8,856 nt of DNA from Melioribacteraceae bacterium (GTDB lineage: Bacteria > Bacteroidota > Ignavibacteria > Ignavibacteriales > Melioribacteraceae): NCBI GenBank assembly GCA_015494845.1, contig WGAL01000006.1:1-8856 (forward strand). The letters are read 5' to 3'. This document shows positions 1 to 6,394 of the stretch, one piece after another (positions within the stretch are counted from its first letter, which is position 1; each line of letters opens with the position of its first letter). A model generated the notes under the pieces. That model saw only the letters and a list, made by a program, of their open reading frames with translations. It ran no database searches and had not been told where the DNA came from. The position numbers were made by a program, and so were the translations under genes.

Positions 1-578
1 AGTATCTTAAACGAAAGAACTTCCTTAATGTCGGCTTCCGTCCAAATTCTGTCGCGCTTGAATTGAAAGCGAATTACGTTGTTTTCGTCCGGCCCTTTGA
101 AACCGATATATTTCATCGCTTGCGAAACGAGGATGTAATCGGGCGAAAGACTTCCCAGAAATTTTATTCTTCGCAAAGTAAAATCAACGTCTTCGGCGGA
201 AAAATAATTCGCCTTGCTTTCTTTTACTTGCGGTTCGTCGTCGATAATTATTTTGTAACTGTTCGACCATTTCGCGTCTTTGCGCAACTTAACCGAAACA
301 ACATCGTTCTCATCGATTCCGATTAGCGTTCCGAGTCCGTCTTCGTAAGTAATTCCGCTTGCGTTCGACGAAACGTTAAACAAGCCGTCAAATTCAACTT
401 CGTCCAATTTATCGGAAAGCGAATTCGCGTCCGGCAAGTGCGGGTCGATATACGGCTTTTGGTGTCCGATGTACGGAATAACAATCTTGCCTTTCAGCTT
501 GCTTCCCGAGAAAAGAAAATAAACGGCAACGATTACCGCTAAAATTAAAACTCCGATTATTATTTGTCTTTTGTTCAT
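1..578 (-). CDS. Membrane-anchored family 5 solute-binding protein (DppA/OppA-like), partial
   Basis: This is the N-terminal 192 residues of a protein whose 3' end lies beyond the left edge; I translated it by hand from the ATG at 578. It opens with a short basic stretch and a hydrophobic segment (about residues 5-24) with no lipobox cysteine, so it is probably anchored by an uncleaved N-terminal helix. What follows matches the start of the extracytoplasmic peptide/nickel-binding family (SBP_bac_5): FDGLF near 63-67, a VSVKLRKDAKW strand near 94-104, and FSAEDVDFTLRRI near 126-138, which corresponds to the family's LRkgvkF and tAeDVvfsl motifs. Such proteins bind oligopeptides or similar ligands for ABC importers. 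It begins nine bases after the upstream lipoprotein gene, with an AGGTAAG-like ribosome site, so the two are probably co-transcribed. No permease or ATPase gene is visible here. The family call is fairly secure; the ligand is unknown. Confidence 0.7.
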   Translation of the reverse strand, partial: MNKRQIIIGVLILAVIVAVYFLFSGSKLKGKIVIPYIGHQKPYIDPHLPDANSLSDKLDEVEFDGLFNVSSNASGITYEDGLGTLIGIDENDVVSVKLRKDAKWSNSYKIIIDDEPQVKESKANYFSAEDVDFTLRRIKFLGSLSPDYILVSQAMKYIGFKGPDENNVIRFQFKRDRIWTEADIKEVLSFKI

Positions 579-587
579 TTAGCTTAC

Positions 588-2951
588 CTAATTTTTTCTA
601 ATTAACGGTTTTTGCGCCATTACGCTAATTTCATAAATTTTATACGACGGAAACTTAAATGTTACTTCGAGAATATTCCTTCCACCCGCGTCCATCTGCA
701 CGGGCGAAATTTTACATTCGTAATCGTTCGACGCTGTCGGCGCAATGATTTTTATTCTGCCTTCGTTTTTTAATTCTTCACCGTTCAGCGTAATTTTTTC
801 GTACCACTTTTGGTTCGCCGCATTCTTTGCAATTTCTTCCGGCAGCTTAATGTTAATCTCATAAACCGGAAATTGCGCTTGCGTCGGTATTTTCAGAACG
901 ACTCTGAATTTGTAAATATTCTCGCCTTTCGCATTGTCTGTAACCGGAAGCGCGTAAAGTTTCCTGTAAACTTTTGCTTGCTTGATTGTTTTTGCAACGT
1001 TTACGTTAAACTCGTCGATAATATTTTTCACCTTTTTGTTAGAACCGCGGTAAAACCGTGCGTGATACAAAATAGCGCGCGCTTTCGGAACGCCGTCGCT
1101 GTTGGAATTTCTCAAAATCTCGTTGTATAATTTCAGAATCGATTTTTCGGGAAATTCGTAAAACTTGATTTTATTTACATAGCTTTCAAGTTCGTTGTTT
1201 CTTTGCTCGACAAATTCGTTCCCTCTCGGGTCAAAACTGAAAACAAAATCGGGCGCGAAAACTTTTCCCAAATAAAGCGAATCCAAATTTTCATACGCGC
1301 CGGTTTGCGTTTGCAAAACCGAATCAATTCGCGCTTGCGTGTAAATTTTAACTAACCTGAATAATCTGTCCGCTTTTGTTACGGCAAGCGAATCGCGCCT
1401 TTTTGTCATTTCTTTTTCGTTCAAGAACCGGTTGAATTCCGAAAGTTTTCTGATTTCGTTTTCGGCTCGCGCCCAATTTTTTTCGTTCAAAAATCCGTTA
1501 ATTTTTTTCTCTTCGTTTTTCAGGAAATCATAATCGAGAAAAGCGTAATGTTTTCTGAGAAAAACAAGGGCTGTGTTGTTTTTAAGAAGAGAAATAATTT
1601 CGTCGTAAGCGCCTTCCTTGCGCAAGTTGTTAATTTGCGCAACCACGAAATTCGCCTCTTTTATTTCGCGCTCGAATTTGCGGAAACCGCGTTTGATTTT
1701 TTTCGCCTTCGCCGTCAAAATCGTAACGCAAGTGTAATTTTTGAAATCGCCGAAACTCGAAGGATGAACTTCCGGCAAATTCTCCGCCATTTTGTTTAAG
1801 ATATTCAACGCCTTGTTAAAATAGCGTTCCGGTATCCATTTCGGCGCGCGAGATAAGTAATCTTTTAATTGTTTTTCATATTCGGAATAATTTTTCAATT
1901 CGTTCGCTTTTTTGTCAAAACTCTCGAAAAATTCTTTGTATTTCAAAAAGCTTTGCGGCACAAAACCGTTTACTTCCTTGTAAAGATTTGCAACTTCGTC
2001 AAGCGGCGGCGACATTTCAAACGGCTCGGTATCTACTTTTTTGATTATTGTTTTCTCGTAAAATTTTTCCGCTTCCAAAAGACGGGAAGCGATAATTTCT
2101 TTCACTTTGTTTTTTAACGATTTATCAACCGTTGCGGAATTTTTCAAGAAGTTGTAAAAAGTTGGAATGTTCTGCAAAAAGAGTTCAGGTTGGTTCTCGG
2201 TTTTTTTCAATTCGACAATTGCGCTTAAAAGGGAAAGAGATTTTTTCTGGAAAAGAAATTCTTCCTCGACGTCGTTTTCGAATATCAGGTATTTTTTATA
2301 ATCGTAATCTTTCGCAGTGCGGTATTCGGAAGGAAAATATTTTTCCATTGCCGCCGCGCGTTGCCGCAACGCCGTCAGCGTATCGAACTTGGTTCTTAAT
2401 TGATTTAATTTGCTTTGCAAATCGGTGAGTTTTCTCGATAAATTAACTTCGCTGTATTTTTCTCTGTCAATTTTAACTTTGTTGAAAAGCGAAAAATCCT
2501 TTTGATAATCGCGTTCAAACCCGAACCGCCAAGACTCAATGTAGCGATATTCTGCGGAAAGAATTGTGTCTTTTTCAATTTTCTCAATTACCCAATAAAA
2601 TTTTTTATGAAGCGTATCGAGCGGAAAGACGCTTAATTCTTTTTCGGTTGCCGTTAAATGGGGAATTACTTTGTATCCTGGTTCTTTCAAAAATTTTCCG
2701 GTAAAATAATATTCCGAAAACGGCTTGATGTTATTTTTAATCATTAAATAAACGTTATCGCGGACCGGCTTTTTGAAAGCGAGGTAATATTTCTTTCCTT
2801 TTTCAAGTTCGAAATTTTCTTTTCCGTCTTTGATTTTAATGTAGCCGTTTATTTTCGGATTTATTTCCGGCTCAGGCGAAAGCTCCTTGTAAGAAGAGCA
2901 ACCGGCTAATAAAAGCGCAACGGTCGTTATTATCATTAATTTCGATTTCAT
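588..2951 (-). CDS. Large lipoprotein of unknown function with coiled-coil centre
   Basis: This is a 787-residue protein I do not recognise. It begins with a lipoprotein signal peptide: MKSK, then a hydrophobic stretch and a lipobox LLLAGC with the lipidated cysteine at position 18, followed by serines. It is therefore expected on a membrane facing the periplasm or cell surface. Residues about 35-150 look beta-rich, with many aromatics. Residues about 168-205 are a heptad-like coiled coil (LSRKLTDLQSKLNQLRTK), and the long middle up to about 650 is lysine/glutamate-rich and helical, perhaps helical repeats. Residues about 680-787 look like a beta-sandwich domain. The start is well supported: GGAGG lies four bases before the ATG. 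It sits nine bases upstream of the solute-binding protein gene, so a joint role in envelope or uptake functions is possible but unproven. No catalytic motif was seen. Confidence 0.85.
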   Translation of the reverse strand: MKSKLMIITTVALLLAGCSSYKELSPEPEINPKINGYIKIKDGKENFELEKGKKYYLAFKKPVRDNVYLMIKNNIKPFSEYYFTGKFLKEPGYKVIPHLTATEKELSVFPLDTLHKKFYWVIEKIEKDTILSAEYRYIESWRFGFERDYQKDFSLFNKVKIDREKYSEVNLSRKLTDLQSKLNQLRTKFDTLTALRQRAAAMEKYFPSEYRTAKDYDYKKYLIFENDVEEEFLFQKKSLSLLSAIVELKKTENQPELFLQNIPTFYNFLKNSATVDKSLKNKVKEIIASRLLEAEKFYEKTIIKKVDTEPFEMSPPLDEVANLYKEVNGFVPQSFLKYKEFFESFDKKANELKNYSEYEKQLKDYLSRAPKWIPERYFNKALNILNKMAENLPEVHPSSFGDFKNYTCVTILTAKAKKIKRGFRKFEREIKEANFVVAQINNLRKEGAYDEIISLLKNNTALVFLRKHYAFLDYDFLKNEEKKINGFLNEKNWARAENEIRKLSEFNRFLNEKEMTKRRDSLAVTKADRLFRLVKIYTQARIDSVLQTQTGAYENLDSLYLGKVFAPDFVFSFDPRGNEFVEQRNNELESYVNKIKFYEFPEKSILKLYNEILRNSNSDGVPKARAILYHARFYRGSNKKVKNIIDEFNVNVAKTIKQAKVYRKLYALPVTDNAKGENIYKFRVVLKIPTQAQFPVYEINIKLPEEIAKNAANQKWYEKITLNGEELKNEGRIKIIAPTASNDYECKISPVQMDAGGRNILEVTFKFPSYKIYEISVMAQKPLIRKN

Positions 2952-2955
2952 TAAT

Positions 2956-2960
2956 CCTCC
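2956..2960 (-). promoter_or_regulatory. Shine-Dalgarno site of the lipoprotein gene
   Basis: The minus strand reads GGAGG followed by ATTA and the ATG at 2951. This strong site fixes the start of the lipoprotein and shows that this genome uses SD-dependent initiation. Confidence 0.75.
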
Positions 2961-3113
2961 GGCAAATCAAGAGAAAGAAGCGTAAGTATTAAATACATTA
3001 AACTAAAATTTGTTCCTTTAAAAATAACAAAGGAAAAGTTAATGCGGGATTAATTGCTTGTGAAAAATTAACTTTTGACGAGCGTTTTTCATCGCCGTGG
3101 AAAAAACACACAT

Positions 3114-3210
3114 GTCTTTGCGAGGAAGGAGCGTAGCGACTGACGCGGCAAACTGTTGAATATTCAGCCTTTGCTTGCTAAACCGACGAATTGCTGCGTC
3201 GTTTGTTGTG
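3114..3210. repeat. REP-like imperfect palindromic repeat
   Basis: The left half (3114-3152) reads like the widespread intergenic repeat style with GCGAGGA, GCGTAGCGAC and GACGCGGCAA. The right half (3188-3210) has TTGCTGCGTCGTTTG, whose TTGCTGCGTC at 3191-3200 is the reverse complement of GACGCGGCAA at 3142-3151 with one mismatch. Sequences of this style are, from memory, common as dispersed intergenic repeats in Bacteroidota/Chlorobi-like genomes. Copy number here cannot be seen from one window. Confidence 0.55.
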
Positions 3211-3260
3211 CTCGTCACTCGTTACTTTCCGCCGTAGGCGGAAAACGTTACTCGTCACTG
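3211..3260. repeat. Heptamer array CTCGT(C/T)A interrupted by a hairpin
   Basis: Two heptamers, CTCGTCA (3211-3217) and CTCGTTA (3218-3224), are followed by CT, a 19-base hairpin insert (3227-3245), then CGTTA and another CTCGTCA (3251-3257). Removing the 19 bases joins CT to CGTTA and gives four heptamers in perfect register. The insert contains TTTCCGCC, loop GTA and GGCGGAAA as an 8-bp stem (3226-3233 with 3237-3244). The last heptamer contains the coaD stop codon (TGA on the minus strand, 3255-3257). Confidence 0.8.
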
Positions 3261-3752
3261 TTCCAACCCATACTGCTTTGGATATTTCTCTTTCAATTTC
3301 TGTTCGACAAACGGCGGAACAAATTTACTCACGTCCGCGCCAAACATTGCCAAGTTTCTGATAATCGTTGAATTAAGGTAAGTGTATTTTTCGTGAGGCA
3401 TCAGAAAAATTGTTTTTATGTCGTTGGAAAGTTTCCGGTTCATCAACGCCATTTGGAATTCATATTCGAAATCGGTAATTGCGCGCAAACCTCTTATTAT
3501 GCCGATTGCGCCGAGTTCGCGGGCGTGGTCAACCATTAAGCCGTCGAAAGAATCCACGCGGACGTTTTCAAAATCTTTTAAACTCTCGCGCAACATTTCC
3601 ACTCTTTCTTCGGTGGAAAAAAGTCCGACCTTAGCGGGATTACGTCCGACGGTAACAATCACTTCGTCGAATAATTCCATCGCTCTTTTAACGACGTCGA
3701 TATGTCCGTTGGTTACAGGGTCAAACATTCCAGGATAAATTACTCTTTTCAT
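3255..3752 (-). CDS. coaD: Phosphopantetheine adenylyltransferase
   Basis: CoaD transfers AMP from ATP to 4'-phosphopantetheine, giving dephospho-CoA, the penultimate step of coenzyme A synthesis in the cytosol. The 165-residue product is close to the roughly 160 of the family. It carries the nucleotidyltransferase signature PGMFDPVTNGH at 7-17 (His17 of the T/HxGH motif), the IIRGLR segment at 85-90 followed by a TDFEYE stretch, and the NSTIIR motif at 127-132 (ISSTxxR type). I chose the ATG at 3752 rather than the in-frame TTG at 3764, because GAGG lies six bases before the ATG and the TTG reading would overlap the rsmD stop. It follows rsmD by eight bases, so it is presumably translated from the same message; rsmD-coaD pairing is common in bacteria. 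Its stop codon lies inside the last unit of a heptamer repeat. Confidence 0.97.
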   Translation of the reverse strand: MKRVIYPGMFDPVTNGHIDVVKRAMELFDEVIVTVGRNPAKVGLFSTEERVEMLRESLKDFENVRVDSFDGLMVDHARELGAIGIIRGLRAITDFEYEFQMALMNRKLSNDIKTIFLMPHEKYTYLNSTIIRNLAMFGADVSKFVPPFVEQKLKEKYPKQYGLEQ

Positions 3753-3758
3753 TTTATT

Positions 3759-3762
3759 CCTC
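3759..3762 (-). promoter_or_regulatory. Shine-Dalgarno site of coaD, overlapping the rsmD stop
   Basis: GAGG on the minus strand lies six bases before the coaD ATG at 3752, and its 5' part overlaps the rsmD TGA (3761-3763). This arrangement suggests translational coupling and decides the coaD start. Confidence 0.7.
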
Positions 3763-4303
3763 AACTTGAAAATTCGTAAATCAAACTGTCGCCCAGGCGC
3801 TTAATCGGCTCTGCGCCAAAGGCGGCGACATCTTTCTCTTTTGTTTGTATCGAACGCTCGATAATCAGCAAGCCGTTTTCTTCAAGCAATTCGTTTTCAA
3901 AAATATTTTTGAAAACATCGTAAACGTCGTAATGAAAAAAAGGCGGATCGGCAATTATCAGATGATATTTGTTTTTCGTCGCTTTCGTGAATTTATCCGC
4001 CTCGCTTTTGAAAATTTTCGCCTTGTCCGCAACGCCGAGCGAGTTAATATTTTCAATTAAATTTTTGTATATCTTGAAATTTTTCTCAACAAAATCAACT
4101 TGCTCGGCTCCGCGACTAATTGTTTCCAAACCAAGCGCGCCGGTTCCCGCGTAAAGATCAAGCACAACCGCGCCTTCAAAATTAAATACGTTTGCAAGAT
4201 AATTAAAAATCGCCTCGCGGTTTTTGTCGGTTGTGGGACGCACCAATTTCGACTTCGGTATTTTGATTGTTCGACCTTTCAAACTACCGGCAATTATTCT
4301 CAT
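3761..4303 (-). CDS. rsmD: 16S rRNA (guanine(966)-N(2))-methyltransferase
   Basis: RsmD methylates N2 of G966 in 16S rRNA within assembled small subunits, using S-adenosylmethionine. The 180-residue protein has the family's N-terminal MRIIAGSLKGRTI, the RPTTDKNREAIFN stretch near 22-34, a SAM-binding glycine motif VLDLYAGTGALGLE near 47-60, an acidic VEKN near 72-75, and the catalytic ADPPF (the family's DPPY/F motif) near 118-122. All the key motifs are intact and the length is normal. The ATG is one base after the stop of the upstream actin-fold gene and coaD follows by eight bases, so the three look like a single transcription unit with coupled translation. The symbol is given with good confidence from the motifs and the coaD neighbour. 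Confidence 0.95.
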   Translation of the reverse strand: MRIIAGSLKGRTIKIPKSKLVRPTTDKNREAIFNYLANVFNFEGAVVLDLYAGTGALGLETISRGAEQVDFVEKNFKIYKNLIENINSLGVADKAKIFKSEADKFTKATKNKYHLIIADPPFFHYDVYDVFKNIFENELLEENGLLIIERSIQTKEKDVAAFGAEPIKRLGDSLIYEFSS

Positions 4304-4304
4304 C

Positions 4305-5156
4305 CTAACGCACCCTGAAAAGTAAGCCAGTTAAAACCGGCAAATATTTTCCGGTTGCTTCGTCTATTTCATTTTCGGAATTAACGTAAGCGGTAAATTT
4401 TTCTTGAACCGGTTTGTAATTCATCTCTAAAATTTTCTTCTCAATTTCATCCGCAATTGCGCCTTCGGAAATGAAAATCGCGTTTTTGTTTTTCTCCGGT
4501 TCTCCGCAAATATTTTCGATTTCTTCAAGCGTAAATTTTTCTTTCGCTTCGTAAAATTTAATTTCGCGAATCTTACCGTTATCGTTTATTATCTTAGTCG
4601 CGAATTTATTCGATAAATAAAGTAGAACGTCAAAATTTTTAATAGCAATTTTTGAAGCATTGTAAGAGGAAATTGCAGGATGCTCGAAAAAGTCCACCGC
4701 AATATTTTTACGAACAGCAAATTTTTTTATCACTTCGACAAACTTTTTCGAAACCGCTATTACATAAACAAAAAAGTCATCTGTTTTTCTTACGATAAAA
4801 TGCGAATAAACAAATTTTTCCGCGTCAAGAGTAGGATAAAGATTTGAAAATTCCCATTTTAGTCTCTCTTTTACGTCGCGTGATGTAAGTGCTTTTTCAT
4901 AAGGAAATGAAAAAATTTTGTAGAATTGTTGTGAAAAAGCAACGCGAATTTTTTTAACGTCTTTAAGATTCTCTTCGCAAATCTCTTCAAGTTGCGAAAG
5001 AAAAATAATTTCGCCTGTGGATTGATCGAGCGGAACGTCAAACGAAGAAGATAAAATGTTTCCTACAAGAAACTTGTTTTCTTTTTTTTCGAGTTTTGCC
5101 AACAATATTTCGGAGTCGGTTATCATTAAACCGACTCCGTTAAAAATTATTGACAT
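4305..5156 (-). CDS. PilM-like actin-fold protein, probably of the DUF3822 type
   Basis: This 283-residue protein has no confident functional assignment. Its layout resembles PilM/GspL-type actin-fold proteins: a beta-hairpin start (GVGLMIT, ILLAKLE, FLVGNIL, residues 7-36), a middle stretch where a phosphorylation-independent strand-helix unit (KIRVAFSQQFYKIFSFP, then DVKERLKWEFSNLYP) matches the style of PilM, and a domain around FFVYVIAVSKKFVEVIKKF. From memory, Bacteroidota carry a DUF3822 family of about this length next to rsmD/coaD, and the location here fits. It has no signal peptide or membrane segment, so it should be cytoplasmic. The ATG at 5156 has no ribosome site; an alternative ATG at 5126 (codon 11) has GGAG eight bases before it but would cut the first beta strand. 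That ATG lies in the loop of an 11-bp hairpin. Confidence 0.65.
   Translation of the reverse strand: MSIIFNGVGLMITDSEILLAKLEKKENKFLVGNILSSSFDVPLDQSTGEIIFLSQLEEICEENLKDVKKIRVAFSQQFYKIFSFPYEKALTSRDVKERLKWEFSNLYPTLDAEKFVYSHFIVRKTDDFFVYVIAVSKKFVEVIKKFAVRKNIAVDFFEHPAISSYNASKIAIKNFDVLLYLSNKFATKIINDNGKIREIKFYEAKEKFTLEEIENICGEPEKNKNAIFISEGAIADEIEKKILEMNYKPVQEKFTAYVNSENEIDEATGKYLPVLTGLLFRVR
5111..5139 (-). promoter_or_regulatory. Perfect hairpin at the 5' end of the PilM-like gene
   Basis: CGGAGTCGGTT (5111-5121) and AACCGACTCCG (5129-5139) form an 11-bp perfect stem with a 7-base loop. In the minus-strand message the loop reads UAAUGAU and holds the in-frame AUG of codon 11. The GGAG that could serve that AUG (5135-5138) is buried in the stem. 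This could modulate initiation, but no function is shown. Confidence 0.6.
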
Positions 5157-5165
5157 ACTAAATTA

Positions 5166-5789
5166 CTATTCCCAAGATGCGGTGTTTTTCAAAGCGTCGT
5201 TGTAAACGTCGCCTATAGAACCGTAGCCGTCCGGATCTTCAAGATAATAACGGTTTCCGAAAATCATTATCGTATCGATGCGAACAAGTTTTCCCCAGCG
5301 GTTTACGGTAGTGTCGTATTCTATGTTAGTATCAACTTCGAGATGGTAGAAACGATGAGACTTAGGCGCGTAAAAAAGAGACTCGGGAACAAACTTACCG
5401 ACGGAAAGTAGCGGCTTAAATGGATTTTTCGGTTTCAAAACCATGCTGTCCACAACAACCAAAGTGTCTTTTCCGTCAATTACTTTTTTAACTTTTTTGT
5501 GAATGTAAGCGGTGTCGTAACCGTTCACCAACGCTTGCACCGTAGCGTCGCTTTTGATAAATTGAATCAAGCTGTCGAGATTATCCGTGTAATACTTTTT
5601 CTCTTTTTGCCAAAGGATTTCGGCTTGACGAATATTATCCATTCGCAATCGGGATTCCTTTGTGTAATAGCGCTCCATTCTCATGATTTCTCTCGGTTGC
5701 ACTATTGCCACCTGAATTAAAATGTAAGTTAAAATGACTATCACAACCCAAAGACCAGCATGAATGTACCACGGTTCGCTTTTTTTCAT
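5166..5789 (-). CDS. Single-pass membrane protein with pseudopilin-like segment, unknown function
   Basis: This 207-residue protein is not one I can name. It has a short N-terminal cytoplasmic tail, a transmembrane helix at about 11-30, and then a long extracytoplasmic domain. Right after the membrane helix, residues about 42-78 (ESRLRMDNIRQAEILW, then KYYTDNLDSLIQF) follow the pattern seen after the N-terminal helix of pseudopilins and related proteins: a basic/acidic helix, an aromatic, then YTDNLDSLI. There is no prepilin peptidase motif before the helix, so it is not a canonical pilin. The rest is beta-rich with repeated DTT/DTI-type strands and a GYGSIGD stretch near the end. The start is secure: GGAGG lies seven bases before the ATG. 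It lies 26 bases after the ComEA-like gene and nine bases before the PilM-like gene, suggesting a joint envelope role. Confidence 0.75.
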   Translation of the reverse strand: MKKSEPWYIHAGLWVVIVILTYILIQVAIVQPREIMRMERYYTKESRLRMDNIRQAEILWQKEKKYYTDNLDSLIQFIKSDATVQALVNGYDTAYIHKKVKKVIDGKDTLVVVDSMVLKPKNPFKPLLSVGKFVPESLFYAPKSHRFYHLEVDTNIEYDTTVNRWGKLVRIDTIMIFGNRYYLEDPDGYGSIGDVYNDALKNTASWE

Positions 5790-5796
5790 CTTTATT

Positions 5797-5801
5797 CCTC
5801 C
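5797..5801 (-). promoter_or_regulatory. Shine-Dalgarno site of the pseudopilin-like gene
   Basis: GGAGG on the minus strand lies seven bases before the ATG at 5789. It is the best ribosome site in the operon and supports the chosen start. Confidence 0.75.
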
Positions 5802-5815
5802 GAGAGTAATGTTTA

Positions 5816-6325
5816 TTAATTAATCTTTACAAACTTTTTTATTTTTTCAAACTTCTTCTTTCCAATTCCTTTGACGTTCATCAGCTCTTCTTTGCGTTTG
5901 AACTTACCGTGTTTATTACGGTAAACAATTATTTTTTCCGCGGTTTTAGAACCGATACCTGGCAACCGTGTTAATTCATTTTTCGTTGCCGAATTAACGT
6001 CAATTAAAATTTGTTTATCTACAAATTTAATATTTAAATTTGTTTTATTTTTATGAAAATCGAAAGTTTCTTTTTTGGCAACTAATTTTTTTTGAACCGG
6101 TTTTTCGTCTTCGTTTTTACGATAAATCGGATAAGCGTTAAACAAACTGTCCTGTTTCGAATAATCGTAATGCTTTGGCTCGGATGTTTCATAATTTGCA
6201 AATTTAAGAACCAAACCGAGCAACGCCGCAAATAATAAGAAAAGAACGGTTTTTAATTCGTTTTCCGTAAACCCGATTTTTTTAGATAATTTTTCCAGAT
6301 TCAACTTTTCCCCCTGATTTTTCAC
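5816..6325 (-). CDS. ComEA-like membrane-anchored helix-hairpin-helix protein
   Basis: The 169-residue product has one transmembrane helix at about 26-41, a charged lysine-rich linker, and a C-terminal tandem helix-hairpin-helix domain at about 107-169: IDVNSATKNELTRLPGIG (hairpin at 121-125) and ELMNVKGIGKKKFEKI (second hairpin at 151-155). This is the architecture of ComEA, which binds double-stranded DNA non-specifically outside the inner membrane during natural transformation; whether this protein does so is an inference. No ATG is available near the start. The GTG at 6325 has AAGG four bases upstream but within a palindrome stem. A TTG at 6304 (codon 8) has a stronger AGGGGG five bases upstream (6310-6315), so the true start may be there. 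The membrane helix is kept either way. Neighbouring pilus-like genes favour a DNA-uptake role. Confidence 0.85.
   Translation of the reverse strand: MKNQGEKLNLEKLSKKIGFTENELKTVLFLLFAALLGLVLKFANYETSEPKHYDYSKQDSLFNAYPIYRKNEDEKPVQKKLVAKKETFDFHKNKTNLNIKFVDKQILIDVNSATKNELTRLPGIGSKTAEKIIVYRNKHGKFKRKEELMNVKGIGKKKFEKIKKFVKIN
6310..6315 (-). promoter_or_regulatory. Possible Shine-Dalgarno site for a TTG start of the ComEA-like gene
   Basis: AGGGGG on the minus strand lies five bases before an in-frame TTG at 6304. It is stronger than the AAGG before the GTG at 6325, so the start of this gene is uncertain between the two. Confidence 0.4.
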
Positions 6326-6360
6326 TCTACCTTAAAGGTTCAAGAACCTTTAAGGTAGAG
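6325..6360. repeat. 36-base perfect palindrome upstream of the ComEA-like gene
   Basis: The arms 6325-6340 and 6345-6360 are exact reverse complements of 16 bases around a 4-base loop CAAG. Each arm also contains a smaller near-palindrome of the type ACCTTAAAGGT. The 3' arm in the minus-strand message includes AAGG, the possible ribosome site of the GTG start. Neither strand has a U-run after the stem, so it is not a standard terminator. It may be a dispersed repeat, an attenuating hairpin, or both. Confidence 0.85.
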
Positions 6361-6365
6361 AATAC

Positions 6366-6393
6366 ATTCTTCATTCTTAATTCATAATTCTTA
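6366..6393. repeat. AT-rich heptamer array next to the folE stop
   Basis: Four consecutive 7-base units, ATTCTTC, ATTCTTA, ATTCATA and ATTCTTA, end one base short of the folE stop codon (6395-6397). This is short tandem heptamer repetition, similar in period to the CTCGT(C/T)A array beside coaD. Confidence 0.65.
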
Positions 6394-6394
6394 A

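Larger units (their letters stand above)
2952..3254. other. Intergenic spacer between the lipoprotein gene and coaD, repeat-rich
   Basis: This 303-base stretch holds no credible gene. Its left part is AT-rich and contains two short inverted repeats: TTCCTTT at 3013-3019 with AAAGGAA at 3029-3035, and AAAAGTTAA at 3034-3042 with TTAACTTTT at 3068-3076. Its right part carries a REP-like palindrome and a heptamer array interrupted by a hairpin (described separately). No convincing promoter or U-tailed terminator was seen, so it is unclear whether transcription from coaD continues into the lipoprotein gene. Confidence 0.6.

Noticed and set aside
63..326. Plus-strand open frame of 87 codons
   Set aside because: It is antisense to the solute-binding protein gene, which has clear family motifs in the minus-strand frame.
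2405..2587. 60-codon minus-strand frame inside the lipoprotein gene
   Set aside because: It overlaps the lipoprotein in another frame and shows no motif.
3013..3035. TTCCTTT/AAAGGAA hairpin as a terminator
   Set aside because: The 7-bp stem is AT-rich and neither strand has a real U-run directly after it.
3211..3260. Heptamer units as a CRISPR array
   Set aside because: Units are seven bases long with no spacers between them, and no cas genes are present.
6325..6360. The 36-base palindrome as a terminator after folE
   Set aside because: No U-run follows the stem on either strand; on the minus strand it runs straight into the next start codon.
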